From Bacteroides sp. (GTDB lineage: Bacteria; Bacteroidota; Bacteroidia; Bacteroidales; Muribaculaceae): a stretch of 64,000 nt of DNA. The translations under genes and the position numbers were made by a program. Below the pieces are notes generated by a model. That model had not been told where the DNA came from, did no database searches, and saw only the letters and a list, made by a program, of their open reading frames with translations. Below are positions 52,508 through 62,677 of the stretch, piece by piece. Position 1 is the stretch's first letter; the number at the start of each line of letters is the position of its first letter. The stretch covers positions 1 through 64,000 of the forward strand of contig JAAVDB010000035.1 in NCBI GenBank assembly GCA_014802015.1, given 5' to 3'.

Positions 52508-52712
52508 GATTTATGGTATTAATTCTCAGTCTTATAGGTGTACAGAGCACCGTGCATGGCACTCCGCGTGAGTTTTGCAATCGCAAAGATAAGAGAATAT
52601 TTCTTAATTAAAGAAATTTTTCATTAAAAAGTGGCGATAATAGTATCGAAAAATACACGAAAATATCTCATCGTGCACCGCCGACCGCTAAACGCGCCGA
52701 CTAACGTGTGGC

Positions 52713-54056
52713 TCAGAATATATTGAGACCGAAGATAAAAACCATGGCGATACACACGGGTGCAAGCCATCGCAGACAGAATATCACTATTCTTGTCGCA
52801 AACTTGGTGGCCCGTCCTCCACCTGCGCTGAGTTCGCTGATGACAACGGAGCGATCGAGTTTCCAACCGACAAACAGTGAAATGATCATTCCGCCGATGG
52901 GCAGGAGTATATTGGATGACGTGTAGTCAAACAGGTTGAACAGCGTGAGGCCAAACACTTTCATATCGCCGAGCACTCCGAACGACAATGCGCACAGTGA
53001 GCCTAAAATCATAGCTACGCCTATGCTCAGTGCAGTGGCTCCGCGTCGCGTCATCCTGAACTCCTCACACAGATAGGCGATGGTGATTTCAGCCATGGAT
53101 ATAGTCGATGTGAGTGAGGCGAGAAACAGCAGAAGGAAAAACAATGTTGACCAGACGACTCCTCCCGCCATGTCGGCGAAGATCGATGGCAATACCTCGA
53201 ATACCAGTTTCGGGCCGGCTTCGGGTTGCTGACCGAATGTAAAGACTGCGGGAAAGATAATCATGCCGGCGAGGATGGCTACGAATGTATCAAGTCCGGC
53301 TGTGATCAGCGCTGTGCGCAACAGCGGCGTGTCGCTCTTGAAGTAGCTTGAATAGGTGATGAGACACCCGAGTCCGAGGCTGAGAGAGAAGAATGCCTGC
53401 CCCATGGCTCCGAGCACCACTGACGGAGTTATGGCTGAGAAGTCAGGCGAGAATAGAAACATCAATCCCTCCTTGGCCCCCGGCATCATCAGCGAGTTGA
53501 CGGTGAACAACAGCAGTATGGCGAAAAGTATCGGCATGAGTATGTTGCTCATACGTTCGATGCCTTTCTGCACTCCGCGTGACAGTATAAGGTAGTTGAT
53601 GGCAAGAAACGCGAGTGTCCAGAGCATCGGTAGGATATTGCCCGATGCGAATGAGTCAAACTGAGCGTGAAGCGCTTCAGTAGACGTGTTGTCGGAAAAT
53701 CCCGCTACGGATTTTACAGTGTAGTGCATAGTCCATCCGGCCACTACGGAGTAAAAACTGAGTATGAGCACCGAGGCCGTGATGCCAATGTAGCTCACCC
53801 AGCCCCATGCCTGACGCGGGGCGAGCATACGGAATGCTCCGCGTATATTTGATCCGGTGTGGCGTCCGATGATAAATTCGGCACAGACGACAGGTACACC
53901 TATTATAAATATAAAGAACAGGTCTAACAGCAGAAACGCAGCGCCACCGTGCACACCGGTTTCGTATGGAAATCTCCAGATGTTACCGAGTCCCACCGCC
54001 GAACCTACTGTCGTGGCGATGACTCCTAATCGGGTGGCGAATTGCGCGCGTGACAT
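52713..54056 (-). CDS. Sodium-dependent neurotransmitter:sodium symporter family transporter
   Basis: GLGNIWRFPYETGVHGGAAFLL signature. Confidence 0.95.
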   Translation of the reverse strand: MSRAQFATRLGVIATTVGSAVGLGNIWRFPYETGVHGGAAFLLLDLFFIFIIGVPVVCAEFIIGRHTGSNIRGAFRMLAPRQAWGWVSYIGITASVLILSFYSVVAGWTMHYTVKSVAGFSDNTSTEALHAQFDSFASGNILPMLWTLAFLAINYLILSRGVQKGIERMSNILMPILFAILLLFTVNSLMMPGAKEGLMFLFSPDFSAITPSVVLGAMGQAFFSLSLGLGCLITYSSYFKSDTPLLRTALITAGLDTFVAILAGMIIFPAVFTFGQQPEAGPKLVFEVLPSIFADMAGGVVWSTLFFLLLFLASLTSTISMAEITIAYLCEEFRMTRRGATALSIGVAMILGSLCALSFGVLGDMKVFGLTLFNLFDYTSSNILLPIGGMIISLFVGWKLDRSVVISELSAGGGRATKFATRIVIFCLRWLAPVCIAMVFIFGLNIF

Positions 54057-55852
54057 TACTTACGGCGGCCTTTTGATGCTTTTTTGCCTGCCGTAGATTT
54101 CTTGGCAGGAGCTTTTGACTTGGATCCGGCTGAACTGCTCTTGGCGGGAATCTTGAGCACCTGATCGATCTGCAGGTTAGTGTTCTTCATGCCGTTTGCT
54201 GCCTGAATGGCTTCGACAGTCGTGCCGTACATGCGCGAGATACGTGCCAGTGTGTCGCCCTTCTTGACCTTGTATGTTGTGGTCTGCTGGCTTTTGGTCT
54301 TCTGGGTGTTCTCTTTGGGTTTGGCAGAAGCCTTAGGTTTCTCCACTGCCTTGGCAGGTGCAGGAGTAGCGGATGTGTTGGCGGGAGCATTTGATTCAAC
54401 CGTCTTCCCGTTCTCTTTGGGGAATACCTCTTCCACCTCTGCGGCAGCTACCACGCGCACCTCGTCGGGGGTTACATGCTCGATGACCTCGATGGTCAGC
54501 TGATCGCCCTCCTTGACTTTACCGCGGCGCAGTTTGTTCCAGCGTTTGATGTCGGTAGCCGATACGCCATACATCTTGGCGATGTCGCGGATGTTCTCAC
54601 CGCGTGACACGACGTGTGTTTTGGTCGCGATACGCTCGGTGGCCTGCGATGCGATCTCCTTATTGCCGTCTGCATTGGCAGTCTGACGGCTCGCGTTGGC
54701 AAGATTTGCCTGACCGCCGTCCGAGATTGCCACAGCCTGTGATGAGGATGATGATCCACCCGGCTCGGCAGTGGTGCGACGGGCATAGAGATTGCTGTCA
54801 TAGTCGAGAATGCGTTTCTCGCTCATAATGTAGCTGAGACACTGCTGGGTGGGAAGCGTCAGATTATAGGGACGGTAATCGCCGGGTATCACATCCTTGA
54901 GGAAGTGAGGGTTGAGCATTCTGATCTCCTCGACCGGTATATTCAGGACTGCTGCGATCTGATTGAAATGCACGTATTTATCAATACGTACGGTGTCGGT
55001 GGTGAGATGACGCTTGACTATGGTGGGTGAGATGCCGTGCTGGCGGTAATAGTTCATCACATAATTGGCTGCGATGAACGCGGGCACGTATCCGCGAGTC
55101 TCGGACGGGAGATAGTTATAAATGTCCCAGAAGTCTTTTTTTGATTCTTTATTATTCTCGACACCTGCTCGGCGCAGGGCTTTGTTGACATTACCGGGAC
55201 CGCAGTTGTAAGCCGCGATGGCGAGCGACCAGTCGTTGTATATCTCATAAAGCTGCTTAAGATATTTGACTGCGTTACGGGAGGAGATGCGCGGATCACG
55301 ACGCTCGTCGACGAGTGAGTTTATCTCCATACCCAGACCTTTGGCCGTAGCCGGCATAAATTGCCACAGACCGACGGCTCCTGCACGTGACACGGCGTTG
55401 GGATTGATGGCTGATTCTATGACCGGCAGATATTCGAGTTCGACAGGCATACCCTCCTTGAGCAGTTCTTCCTCAAAGAATCGTCCGTAGTAATTGTGCA
55501 GAGCGAGCATGTCAGCCACCAGGCCACGACGTTTGGTGAGATACATCTCGATATAGCTCTTTACGATGGAGTTGTACGGTAGCTCAATGACCGTGGGCAG
55601 CTTTGCCAGACGTGCCTCATACTCGGCGGGAGTGGCAGTCATCGATGTGCCTGTATCCACGCCGGGCACCACGTAATTCTTGAGATAGAAGTTCTCCTCA
55701 AGCAAGCGTGTCTGAGTCTCGAAACTCTCGGGCGCTATAATATTGTCATCGGTGATTGAATGTCGCAGTTCAAGTATTGACGGTACACTGGATGCTGATG
55801 CGGCAAATATGCCGCCGACGCTTATGAGAATAGATAATAAGGTTTGTTTCAT
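54056..55852 (-). CDS. Lytic transglycosylase MltD-like with LysM domains
   Basis: SLT motif ESAINPNAVSRAGAVGLWQFMPATAKGLG; LysM repeats. Confidence 0.92.
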   Translation of the reverse strand: MKQTLLSILISVGGIFAASASSVPSILELRHSITDDNIIAPESFETQTRLLEENFYLKNYVVPGVDTGTSMTATPAEYEARLAKLPTVIELPYNSIVKSYIEMYLTKRRGLVADMLALHNYYGRFFEEELLKEGMPVELEYLPVIESAINPNAVSRAGAVGLWQFMPATAKGLGMEINSLVDERRDPRISSRNAVKYLKQLYEIYNDWSLAIAAYNCGPGNVNKALRRAGVENNKESKKDFWDIYNYLPSETRGYVPAFIAANYVMNYYRQHGISPTIVKRHLTTDTVRIDKYVHFNQIAAVLNIPVEEIRMLNPHFLKDVIPGDYRPYNLTLPTQQCLSYIMSEKRILDYDSNLYARRTTAEPGGSSSSSQAVAISDGGQANLANASRQTANADGNKEIASQATERIATKTHVVSRGENIRDIAKMYGVSATDIKRWNKLRRGKVKEGDQLTIEVIEHVTPDEVRVVAAAEVEEVFPKENGKTVESNAPANTSATPAPAKAVEKPKASAKPKENTQKTKSQQTTTYKVKKGDTLARISRMYGTTVEAIQAANGMKNTNLQIDQVLKIPAKSSSAGSKSKAPAKKSTAGKKASKGRRK

Positions 55853-55865
55853 TTTTTGTAAGAGG

Positions 55866-56750
55866 TCAGAAGTTTATGGCCCAATACAGGCCGATTCCGG
55901 GACGTGACGAGCTGTTGCGCAGGTCGTTGTTCATCAGCGCGGGGGCTACGTCCATTGATAGTTCCGGCGAAATATCGAAGTGTGCCAGCTGTGCATCTAC
56001 ATAGGCATCAACCATTGCAATGAGGTAAACGCCTATCATACAGATGATACATAGGTCACGGTTACGTCTGAAATAATTCTTGCGGGTGCGTAGCAGGTTG
56101 GTCAGCCACGACTTGTCGAGACTCTCTTCGGTCACAGTCGGAGCAAAGAAGTCCATATAACTTTTGGTCGTCGGGTCATTGTCCATGATGTCGCTATAGG
56201 CCGTCGTGTAGTCACGCAGCATGGTGCTGTTCCATGAGGTTGCATATCCGAGGCCCATGAATGCGCCAACGACTATAGGTAGTTTCCAATAGCGGCGGTT
56301 GTATAGCTGACCCAGGCCGGGGAAGAGCGCTGACATCCATACGGCACGCGTGGGGTCGGGCATGAACGTGAATTTTTTCTCTACTTCGGCCGATGGCATT
56401 ACGAGCACCGAGTCAACCGGGATGATGGCGAGCGAATCACCGACTGCGGTAATGCTGTCACCGATGACCATTTCAGGTATCCCGTCGGGATGTCCGATAT
56501 TGATGGTGTCGGGCATCTGCTGTATGGGCGAAGTGTTTCTGCGCTGAGGTCTGACGGGACGGTTAGGCCTGAACGGTGTGGCGGAGGTTTCGGTCGAATC
56601 GGGTGTTGCCGTGTAGCCTGTGCCGTGGGTGGCAACAGTCTCGCCGGCATATACGGTTGTCGGCCCGGTAAACGCAAAAACGAGTGCGATTACCGGTGCC
56701 GCGAGGATGTGTCTGATATGTCGTGATGTCGTTCCTTTATTGGAATACAT
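55866..56750 (-). CDS. DUF5683 domain-containing protein
   Basis: PTRAVWMSALFPGLGQLYNRRYWKLPIV pattern; location next to parB. Confidence 0.85.
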   Translation of the reverse strand: MYSNKGTTSRHIRHILAAPVIALVFAFTGPTTVYAGETVATHGTGYTATPDSTETSATPFRPNRPVRPQRRNTSPIQQMPDTINIGHPDGIPEMVIGDSITAVGDSLAIIPVDSVLVMPSAEVEKKFTFMPDPTRAVWMSALFPGLGQLYNRRYWKLPIVVGAFMGLGYATSWNSTMLRDYTTAYSDIMDNDPTTKSYMDFFAPTVTEESLDKSWLTNLLRTRKNYFRRNRDLCIICMIGVYLIAMVDAYVDAQLAHFDISPELSMDVAPALMNNDLRNSSSRPGIGLYWAINF

Positions 56751-56757
56751 TGTGTAG

Positions 56758-57645
56758 TTACTGTTTTGCAGTGTCAAAGATAGCAATTAATCTTTGAAGT
56801 TCATCATCATTACGGAATGAGAATGATATTTTGCCCTTGCCTGACGCATCGCATGATACCTTGACAGGGGTCGAGAAGCGGTGTGAGAGATGGTCTCTTA
56901 AAATATCAAAATCTTTGTTAGAAAATCCTTTCTTGTCCTTTTCAGGTGGAATTTCTCCGCTTACGGCTGCCTGCTGGTATTTTTTCGCGAGTTCCTCGAC
57001 GCGTCTCACCGACAGTCCCTGAGCGAGAATCTCGTTATAGAGACGCAACTGAAGTTTGGGGTCGTCGATGCTGAGCAGAGCACGTGCATGACCCATGTCG
57101 ATGCGCCGGTCACGGAGTCCGAGCTGTACTTCAGCCGGCAGACGCAGCAGTCGGAGGAAATTGGCTATCGTGGCACGTTTCTTGCCTATACGTTCGCTCA
57201 GTCGCTCCTGAGTCAGATCATATCGGTCGATAAGTTTCTTGAACGTCAGAGCGATTTCGATAGCGTTCAGGTCTTCACGCTGAATGTTCTCGATGAGCGC
57301 CATTTCGGTCATGGTGGCGTCATCGGCGGTGCGTATGTAAGCAGGGACGGTGGCGAGTCCGGCCTTCATCGCAGCTCGGTAACGGCGCTCGCCGGCTATA
57401 ATCTGATAGGTGTCAGGGCCGGTCTTACGCAGAGATATGGGCTGAATGATACCGTATTCGCGCACCGAACGGCTCAACTCCTCCAGCGCCTCTTCGTCAA
57501 AAATCGTTCGAGGCTGATCGGGGTTGGGCGATATGCGTGATATTTCAATCTCGTTTATAGCCGAGGCATCGCGTGCAGGAGCATCGTCCATAGCTATGAG
57601 CGAGTCGAGTCCGCGTCCGAGGGCTGGTCGTTTGCTTGGTGGCAT
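56758..57645 (-). CDS. parB: ParB/Spo0J chromosome partitioning protein
   Basis: NPDQPRTIFDEEALEELSRSV, AGERRYRA, HTH. Confidence 0.95.
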   Translation of the reverse strand: MPPSKRPALGRGLDSLIAMDDAPARDASAINEIEISRISPNPDQPRTIFDEEALEELSRSVREYGIIQPISLRKTGPDTYQIIAGERRYRAAMKAGLATVPAYIRTADDATMTEMALIENIQREDLNAIEIALTFKKLIDRYDLTQERLSERIGKKRATIANFLRLLRLPAEVQLGLRDRRIDMGHARALLSIDDPKLQLRLYNEILAQGLSVRRVEELAKKYQQAAVSGEIPPEKDKKGFSNKDFDILRDHLSHRFSTPVKVSCDASGKGKISFSFRNDDELQRLIAIFDTAKQ

Positions 57646-57660
57646 TGGCTGATGGTGGGA

Positions 57661-58425
57661 TTATCCGTTTTTAGCTATAAGTTCGCGTGCGAGCTGAGTG
57701 TGTGAAGTGGCTCCGCGTGAGGTCGGATCATATATGATGACCGGCAGTCCGTGGCTGGGGGCCTCACTCAGACGGATGTTGCGCGGTATGACGGTGTCAA
57801 ACACCATGGGGCCGAAGTGCCCCTTCAGTTCCTCATATATCTGATTGGCCAGACGCAGACGTGCATCGTACATCGTGAGGAGGAATCCTTCTATCTCAAG
57901 TGACGGATTGAGCCGTGACTTGATTATGCGTATAGTGTTGAGGAGCTTGGTGATGCCTTCGAGGGCGAAATATTCGGCCTGGACCGGGATTATCACCGAG
58001 TCGGCCGCCGTGAGTGCGTTTACCGTGATGAGGCCCAGCGACGGTGAGCAGTCGATGAGAATATAGTCATATTTGTCGGCGATAGGAGCTATAGCTTTCT
58101 TGAGCACATTCTCGCGTGCCGGTTTGTTGATGAGCTCGATCTCAGCACCGGCGAGGTCTATGCGCGAGCCTACGAGGTCAAGTCCTTCGCAGCAGGTCGC
58201 GACCTGTGAGCCTTCAATAGGGTAGTCATCGACAAGACATTCGTAGATCGATGACGGCATTTTCTTGGGATCGATACCGTAACCCGACGTGGCGTTGGCC
58301 TGAGGGTCGGCGTCGATTATAAGGGTGCGTTTGCCTTCGGCGGCGAGAGAGGCCGCGAGATTGATGGTGGTCGTGGTCTTGCCCACGCCACCTTTCTGGT
58401 TGGCTATAGCGATGATTTTACCCAT
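57661..58425 (-). CDS. parA: ParA/Soj chromosome partitioning ATPase
   Basis: Deviant Walker A NQKGGVGKTTT. Confidence 0.97.
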   Translation of the reverse strand: MGKIIAIANQKGGVGKTTTTINLAASLAAEGKRTLIIDADPQANATSGYGIDPKKMPSSIYECLVDDYPIEGSQVATCCEGLDLVGSRIDLAGAEIELINKPARENVLKKAIAPIADKYDYILIDCSPSLGLITVNALTAADSVIIPVQAEYFALEGITKLLNTIRIIKSRLNPSLEIEGFLLTMYDARLRLANQIYEELKGHFGPMVFDTVIPRNIRLSEAPSHGLPVIIYDPTSRGATSHTQLARELIAKNG

Positions 58426-58558
58426 ATCTTCGGTTTAGCGTACGGTGTGCCTTGGTGAGTCGCCCCGCGGCACAGGATGAATTCTTTGCAAAGTAAGAAA
58501 AAATATGCCGAAAATCAATGCCGTACAGTATCAAATCGTGTTAAAATGTTGAAAACTT

Positions 58559-59929
58559 TTACTTTTTCACTCCGATGCGGGTGATTTCGTTTTTGACTTC
58601 TCGCCTCAGAAGTATCAGGGTTATCATTGTCGGAAATGCCATCAGCGCGTAGAACAGGTCGCAGAACCCGACGGCCACGCCGAGCGGTATGACTGCAAAC
58701 ACTACCATGGTGGCGATGAAAAACCATATATATGCCTTGGCTCGTTTCTCGCCGAAAAGGTAGGCTGCACAGCGCTGTCCGTAGAAGCTGTAGCTGAACA
58801 TGGATGACAACGCGAAGCAGAGGACGATAGCCATAAGCAGATATTCGCCTGCGGGGATGGCACGTCCGAATGCGCCCATCGCTACCTCAAGACCTTTTAT
58901 GCCGTCGGTGGCCTGTATGTCACCGCACAGCAGTATGGCCAGCGCTGTGAGCGTGCAGACAATGCCTGAGTCAATGCCGGGGCCGAGCATTGCGATAAGT
59001 CCTTCGCGTGACGGGTCGGTATTGGTCGATGCTCCGTGCATGATGGTCGCAGTGCCTACGCCCGCATCGTTGACGAGTGCGGCCCTGCGTGCACCTATGA
59101 TGGCTATGCCTACCAGCGCGCCCCAGCCCGCCCGCAGGTTGAAGGCTTCGGCAAATATCGACCGGAACACGCCGGGTACTTCCTGGATGTGTGTGATGAC
59201 TATGTAAAGGACACTTACAAAATACAGTCCTACCATAAACGGGACAAGCCATGTAGCCACACGTGCTATGCGTCTGACACCACCTATCACCACTATCGTC
59301 ACCACTCCGGCTATGGCGAGACCGATCAGCAGCCTCAGCGCACTTATATGACTCCAGCCAAGGCTGTCGGCCAGAGCCCCGACAGACGGGTTCTGCTCAA
59401 TCCATTCAGGCGTGGTAAAGGTGGTGACGATCGCTTCGGTGAGCTGATTGGCATTCATAATGCATAGTGTCCCGAACATACCTGCCACGGCAAAGGTCAT
59501 CGCGAGCCAGTGCCACCGCTGTCCGAGGCCACGGTCAATGATGTGCATAGTCCCGCCTCCGGGGGTGCCGTCAGTGTTGGTGACTTTATATCGCGTGGTG
59601 AGTACACCTTCGTGAAATTTCGTGGACATGCCTACGAGAGCGCTGATCCACATCCAGAAGATGGCTCCCGGGCCTCCCATTACGAGAGCTATGGCTACGC
59701 CGGCGATATTGCCCATACCGACAGTCGCAGCGACGACCGAGGCGAGTGCCTGAAGCGATGAGATCTGGTTGCCGGAATCTCGGCTCTGCCGGTCGCGCAA
59801 CACTCTCACGGCATCAGGCAGATGCCGTAAAGATACCATTCCTGAATAGAAAAACAGGAAAAATCCTCCGCCAATCAGGAGTAAAAAGAGCGGATATCCG
59901 CACAGAAAATCAGCAATTCGGTTTATCAA
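58559..59929 (-). CDS. Alanine/glycine:cation symporter (AGCS) family protein
   Basis: AGCS signature regions (VGMGNIAGVAIALVMGGPGAIFWMW). Start uncertain: TTG at 59927-59929 proposed; ORF track extends to 60070. Confidence 0.88.
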   Translation of the reverse strand: MINRIADFLCGYPLFLLLIGGGFFLFFYSGMVSLRHLPDAVRVLRDRQSRDSGNQISSLQALASVVAATVGMGNIAGVAIALVMGGPGAIFWMWISALVGMSTKFHEGVLTTRYKVTNTDGTPGGGTMHIIDRGLGQRWHWLAMTFAVAGMFGTLCIMNANQLTEAIVTTFTTPEWIEQNPSVGALADSLGWSHISALRLLIGLAIAGVVTIVVIGGVRRIARVATWLVPFMVGLYFVSVLYIVITHIQEVPGVFRSIFAEAFNLRAGWGALVGIAIIGARRAALVNDAGVGTATIMHGASTNTDPSREGLIAMLGPGIDSGIVCTLTALAILLCGDIQATDGIKGLEVAMGAFGRAIPAGEYLLMAIVLCFALSSMFSYSFYGQRCAAYLFGEKRAKAYIWFFIATMVVFAVIPLGVAVGFCDLFYALMAFPTMITLILLRREVKNEITRIGVKK

Positions 59930-59969
59930 GGTATAGAGATATGAAGTGTATAGTAAATGATGCGGGCGT

Positions 59970-61244
59970 TTACCATCGTCCGCCTGCTCCGCCCCCTCCG
60001 GTATTACCTCCGCCGAATGATCCTCCGCTGAAGCCACCGCCGCCGAAGCCGCCACGCCCTCCGAGGGCACTTCCGAGAATTGCTCCGGCTACGAGTCCGC
60101 TGTTATCAGGTTTGCGCTCTAAGCGGAACCTTTTTTCGTGGTGATTGCCGCAGTTTCGGCAGTAGTATATGTCGACGCCTTCACCCTCGTATTGTGTTGT
60201 CGGTTGGCGCAGGATGCGGTGGTCCGACAGACTCATGGCGCGGGCATGACATCTGGGACATTCGATGAAACGGGTAGAGCGGTTGATGAAAGGGTATATG
60301 TCGGTCTGTGCGCAGTTGGGACAATGCCACACATCGTAGTCGACTGAATTGAGACGTTCTTCGAGATCCTGCGTGGGGGACAGATAGTCGTTGTCATGCA
60401 CTTCATCGATCAGTTGCATGCGAGTGCCGCAGTGCGAGCAGTTGCGCTTGTGGCGCCGTATACGGTGCAGTTTCCAGGAAAGGATGGCAAACGGGATGGC
60501 ACCGAGGCCAAGTGTGACAAAGGCGATGACGGCACAAGGCAACCACAGATGGTTGAGCCGTCGCCAACGCTCCACATCATCGACGTGACGTGTATTGTAG
60601 ATGTTGTAAAGTACGATCAGCAGCATTATTCCGGCAATCAGGCCGGCTGTCTTGAGGAAGAATGCGAATACTTCCTCTCCGTCAAAATCGTCCCGTGACA
60701 GCATCCTGCTGTCATTGGCCTGCGATGACATGATCTCGTCGCGCACGCTTGGGTCAAGTATGATCTCAGACAGAGCCTGCACGCCGGCAGCTGTGCCTCC
60801 GTCATAATCGCCTTCGCGGAAGTGGGGGATCATCCTGTCACGGATGATGCGTCCGGCTATGATGTCGGGCACCACGCCCTCCAGTCCGTAGCCGGTGCGT
60901 ATCTGCACGGCACGGTCGTCACGCGAGACGAGTACCAGTATACCGTTATCCTTATCGCTCTTGCCGATACCCCATTTCTCAAACAGCGCTGTCGCGAACT
61001 CTTCGGGGGTCATCGACGGATCGATACGGTCCACCGCCACTACGACCATCTCGGCCGAGCTCTGTCGCCACAGGTCAGATATGGCCGCATCAAGTGAGCG
61101 TACGGTGCTCTCGGAGAGTACGCCTGAGGGATTTGATACGTATCTGTCGCGTGAGGCAATGTGTACGTTGGGCACTTCGTCTACCGTCATCGCTGATGAC
61201 ACAAGTGCTATGAATAATCCTAATATTGATATAATCTGACGCAT
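59970..61244 (-). CDS. TPM domain-containing protein with zinc-ribbon-like segments and Gly-rich C-terminus
   Basis: TPM domain (VVVAVDRIDPSMTPEEFATALFEKWGIGKSDKDNGILVLVS), CxxC pairs, GGGGAGGRW end. Confidence 0.85.
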   Translation of the reverse strand: MRQIISILGLFIALVSSAMTVDEVPNVHIASRDRYVSNPSGVLSESTVRSLDAAISDLWRQSSAEMVVVAVDRIDPSMTPEEFATALFEKWGIGKSDKDNGILVLVSRDDRAVQIRTGYGLEGVVPDIIAGRIIRDRMIPHFREGDYDGGTAAGVQALSEIILDPSVRDEIMSSQANDSRMLSRDDFDGEEVFAFFLKTAGLIAGIMLLIVLYNIYNTRHVDDVERWRRLNHLWLPCAVIAFVTLGLGAIPFAILSWKLHRIRRHKRNCSHCGTRMQLIDEVHDNDYLSPTQDLEERLNSVDYDVWHCPNCAQTDIYPFINRSTRFIECPRCHARAMSLSDHRILRQPTTQYEGEGVDIYYCRNCGNHHEKRFRLERKPDNSGLVAGAILGSALGGRGGFGGGGFSGGSFGGGNTGGGGAGGRW

Positions 61245-61273
61245 GGCGGTGTAGTTGGCCGGGTGGGTGATTA

Positions 61274-62638
61274 TTAATAGTTGATTTTAAGACTCATTCC
61301 GTTGAGACGTCTGTACAGGTCAAGGGCATAGACGTCGGTCATGCCTGATATGTGGTCGAGCACAGCCTGTATCTTGCCGTATAGGGTAGGGGCACCGATC
61401 TCGTACTGTTCCGGGACTTTGGCCAATAGCAGACGCGAGTAGTTGAGCGTGGGGTCGGTCACGGCTTTCACGAGTTCGTCGATAAGAAATGATATGACGC
61501 GCGTACCTGCCAGTTCGATTTCCACTACATCGCTCGCACAGTAAATCTTTTCCCACGACAGGGCTTCACACCTTCTGTAACCCTCCTTTTCGAGAGGAGT
61601 GATGTGGTCAAGCAGACTGCCTGAAAATGTGCCGCGCATTATATCATTTTCGTTTTGAGCGAATGCGTCGGCACACTTTTCGACCAGAAGCCCTATGATG
61701 CACGAACGCATATAGCCTATCTTCTCATGCGGATCATCGACGTGGCTCATAACCTTGAGCATGTGGTCGCGGCGTTCTTCGTCAAAGTATCCGAGAAGCA
61801 GCGGCAGTACCTCGTCGGTGGTAAGTATCTTGAGTTTGTGGGCATCCTCTATATCCATTATCTCATAACATATATCGTCGGCGGCTTCGACGATATATAC
61901 CAGCGGGTGACGGGCATAGCGTACGGCTCCGTCCGGGGTCTTGACGGGGAGCATGCCGAGTTCGTCAGCGACGCGGATAAAACTGTCATGCTCGGATGTG
62001 AAGAATCCAAATTTGCCATGATCACCGGCCTGAGTCGATTCAAACGGGTATTTTACTATGGAGGCAAGTGTCGAGTAGGTCATGGCGAATCCTCCCTTGC
62101 GACGTCCGTTGAACTGGTGAGTCAGCAAGCGGAAGGCGTTAGCGTTACCCTCGAAGTGTATCAGGTCGTTCCATTCTTTATCGCTGAGTTGTGAGCGGAA
62201 CCGCCTGCCTGCGCCCTCGCTGAAATATGCCTGTATGGCTTTCTCACCCGAATGCCCGAACGGCGGATTGCCGAGATCATGGGCGAGGCATGCGGCGGCG
62301 ACGATGTCGCCGAGATAGTTGAGACTGTCGAGCACACTCCGGTTACCGGCATAACGTTCGCGCAGGCGGATGGCTACCTCGTTGGCAAGTGAGCGGCCTA
62401 CACATGACACCTCCAGGCTGTGTGTGAGTCTGTTGTGGACAAATATGCTGCCAGGCAGGGGGAAGACCTGAGTCTTGTTCTGCAACCGGCGGAATGGCGA
62501 TGAGAATACCAGACGGTCAAAATCGCGCTGGAAGTCATTGCGCACTCCTGACTTGGGATCATGGTAGTGCTCAAGACCGAAACGTTTGTCGGAGATAAGC
62601 GTGTCCCATTGCATTATGTCGGTGCGTTTGTTTGCCAT
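61274..62638 (-). CDS. dgt: Deoxyguanosinetriphosphate triphosphohydrolase-like dNTPase (HD domain)
   Basis: RRLQNKTQVFPL, NRLTHSLEVSCVGRSL, CLAHDLGNPPFGHSGE. Confidence 0.95.
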   Translation of the reverse strand: MANKRTDIMQWDTLISDKRFGLEHYHDPKSGVRNDFQRDFDRLVFSSPFRRLQNKTQVFPLPGSIFVHNRLTHSLEVSCVGRSLANEVAIRLRERYAGNRSVLDSLNYLGDIVAAACLAHDLGNPPFGHSGEKAIQAYFSEGAGRRFRSQLSDKEWNDLIHFEGNANAFRLLTHQFNGRRKGGFAMTYSTLASIVKYPFESTQAGDHGKFGFFTSEHDSFIRVADELGMLPVKTPDGAVRYARHPLVYIVEAADDICYEIMDIEDAHKLKILTTDEVLPLLLGYFDEERRDHMLKVMSHVDDPHEKIGYMRSCIIGLLVEKCADAFAQNENDIMRGTFSGSLLDHITPLEKEGYRRCEALSWEKIYCASDVVEIELAGTRVISFLIDELVKAVTDPTLNYSRLLLAKVPEQYEIGAPTLYGKIQAVLDHISGMTDVYALDLYRRLNGMSLKINY

Positions 62639-62677
62639 AATTATATTTGTTTTAGAGAGTGCCGTATGATGAAATCG

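Noticed and set aside
56758-58425. parS centromere site near parAB
   Set aside because: Looked for a TGTTTCACGTGAAACA-like palindrome and did not find one by eye; a genome-wide motif search is needed.
59930-60070. N-terminal extension of the AGCS symporter ORF
   Set aside because: Low-complexity antiframe of the TPM Gly-rich 3' end; an internal alternative start is more likely.
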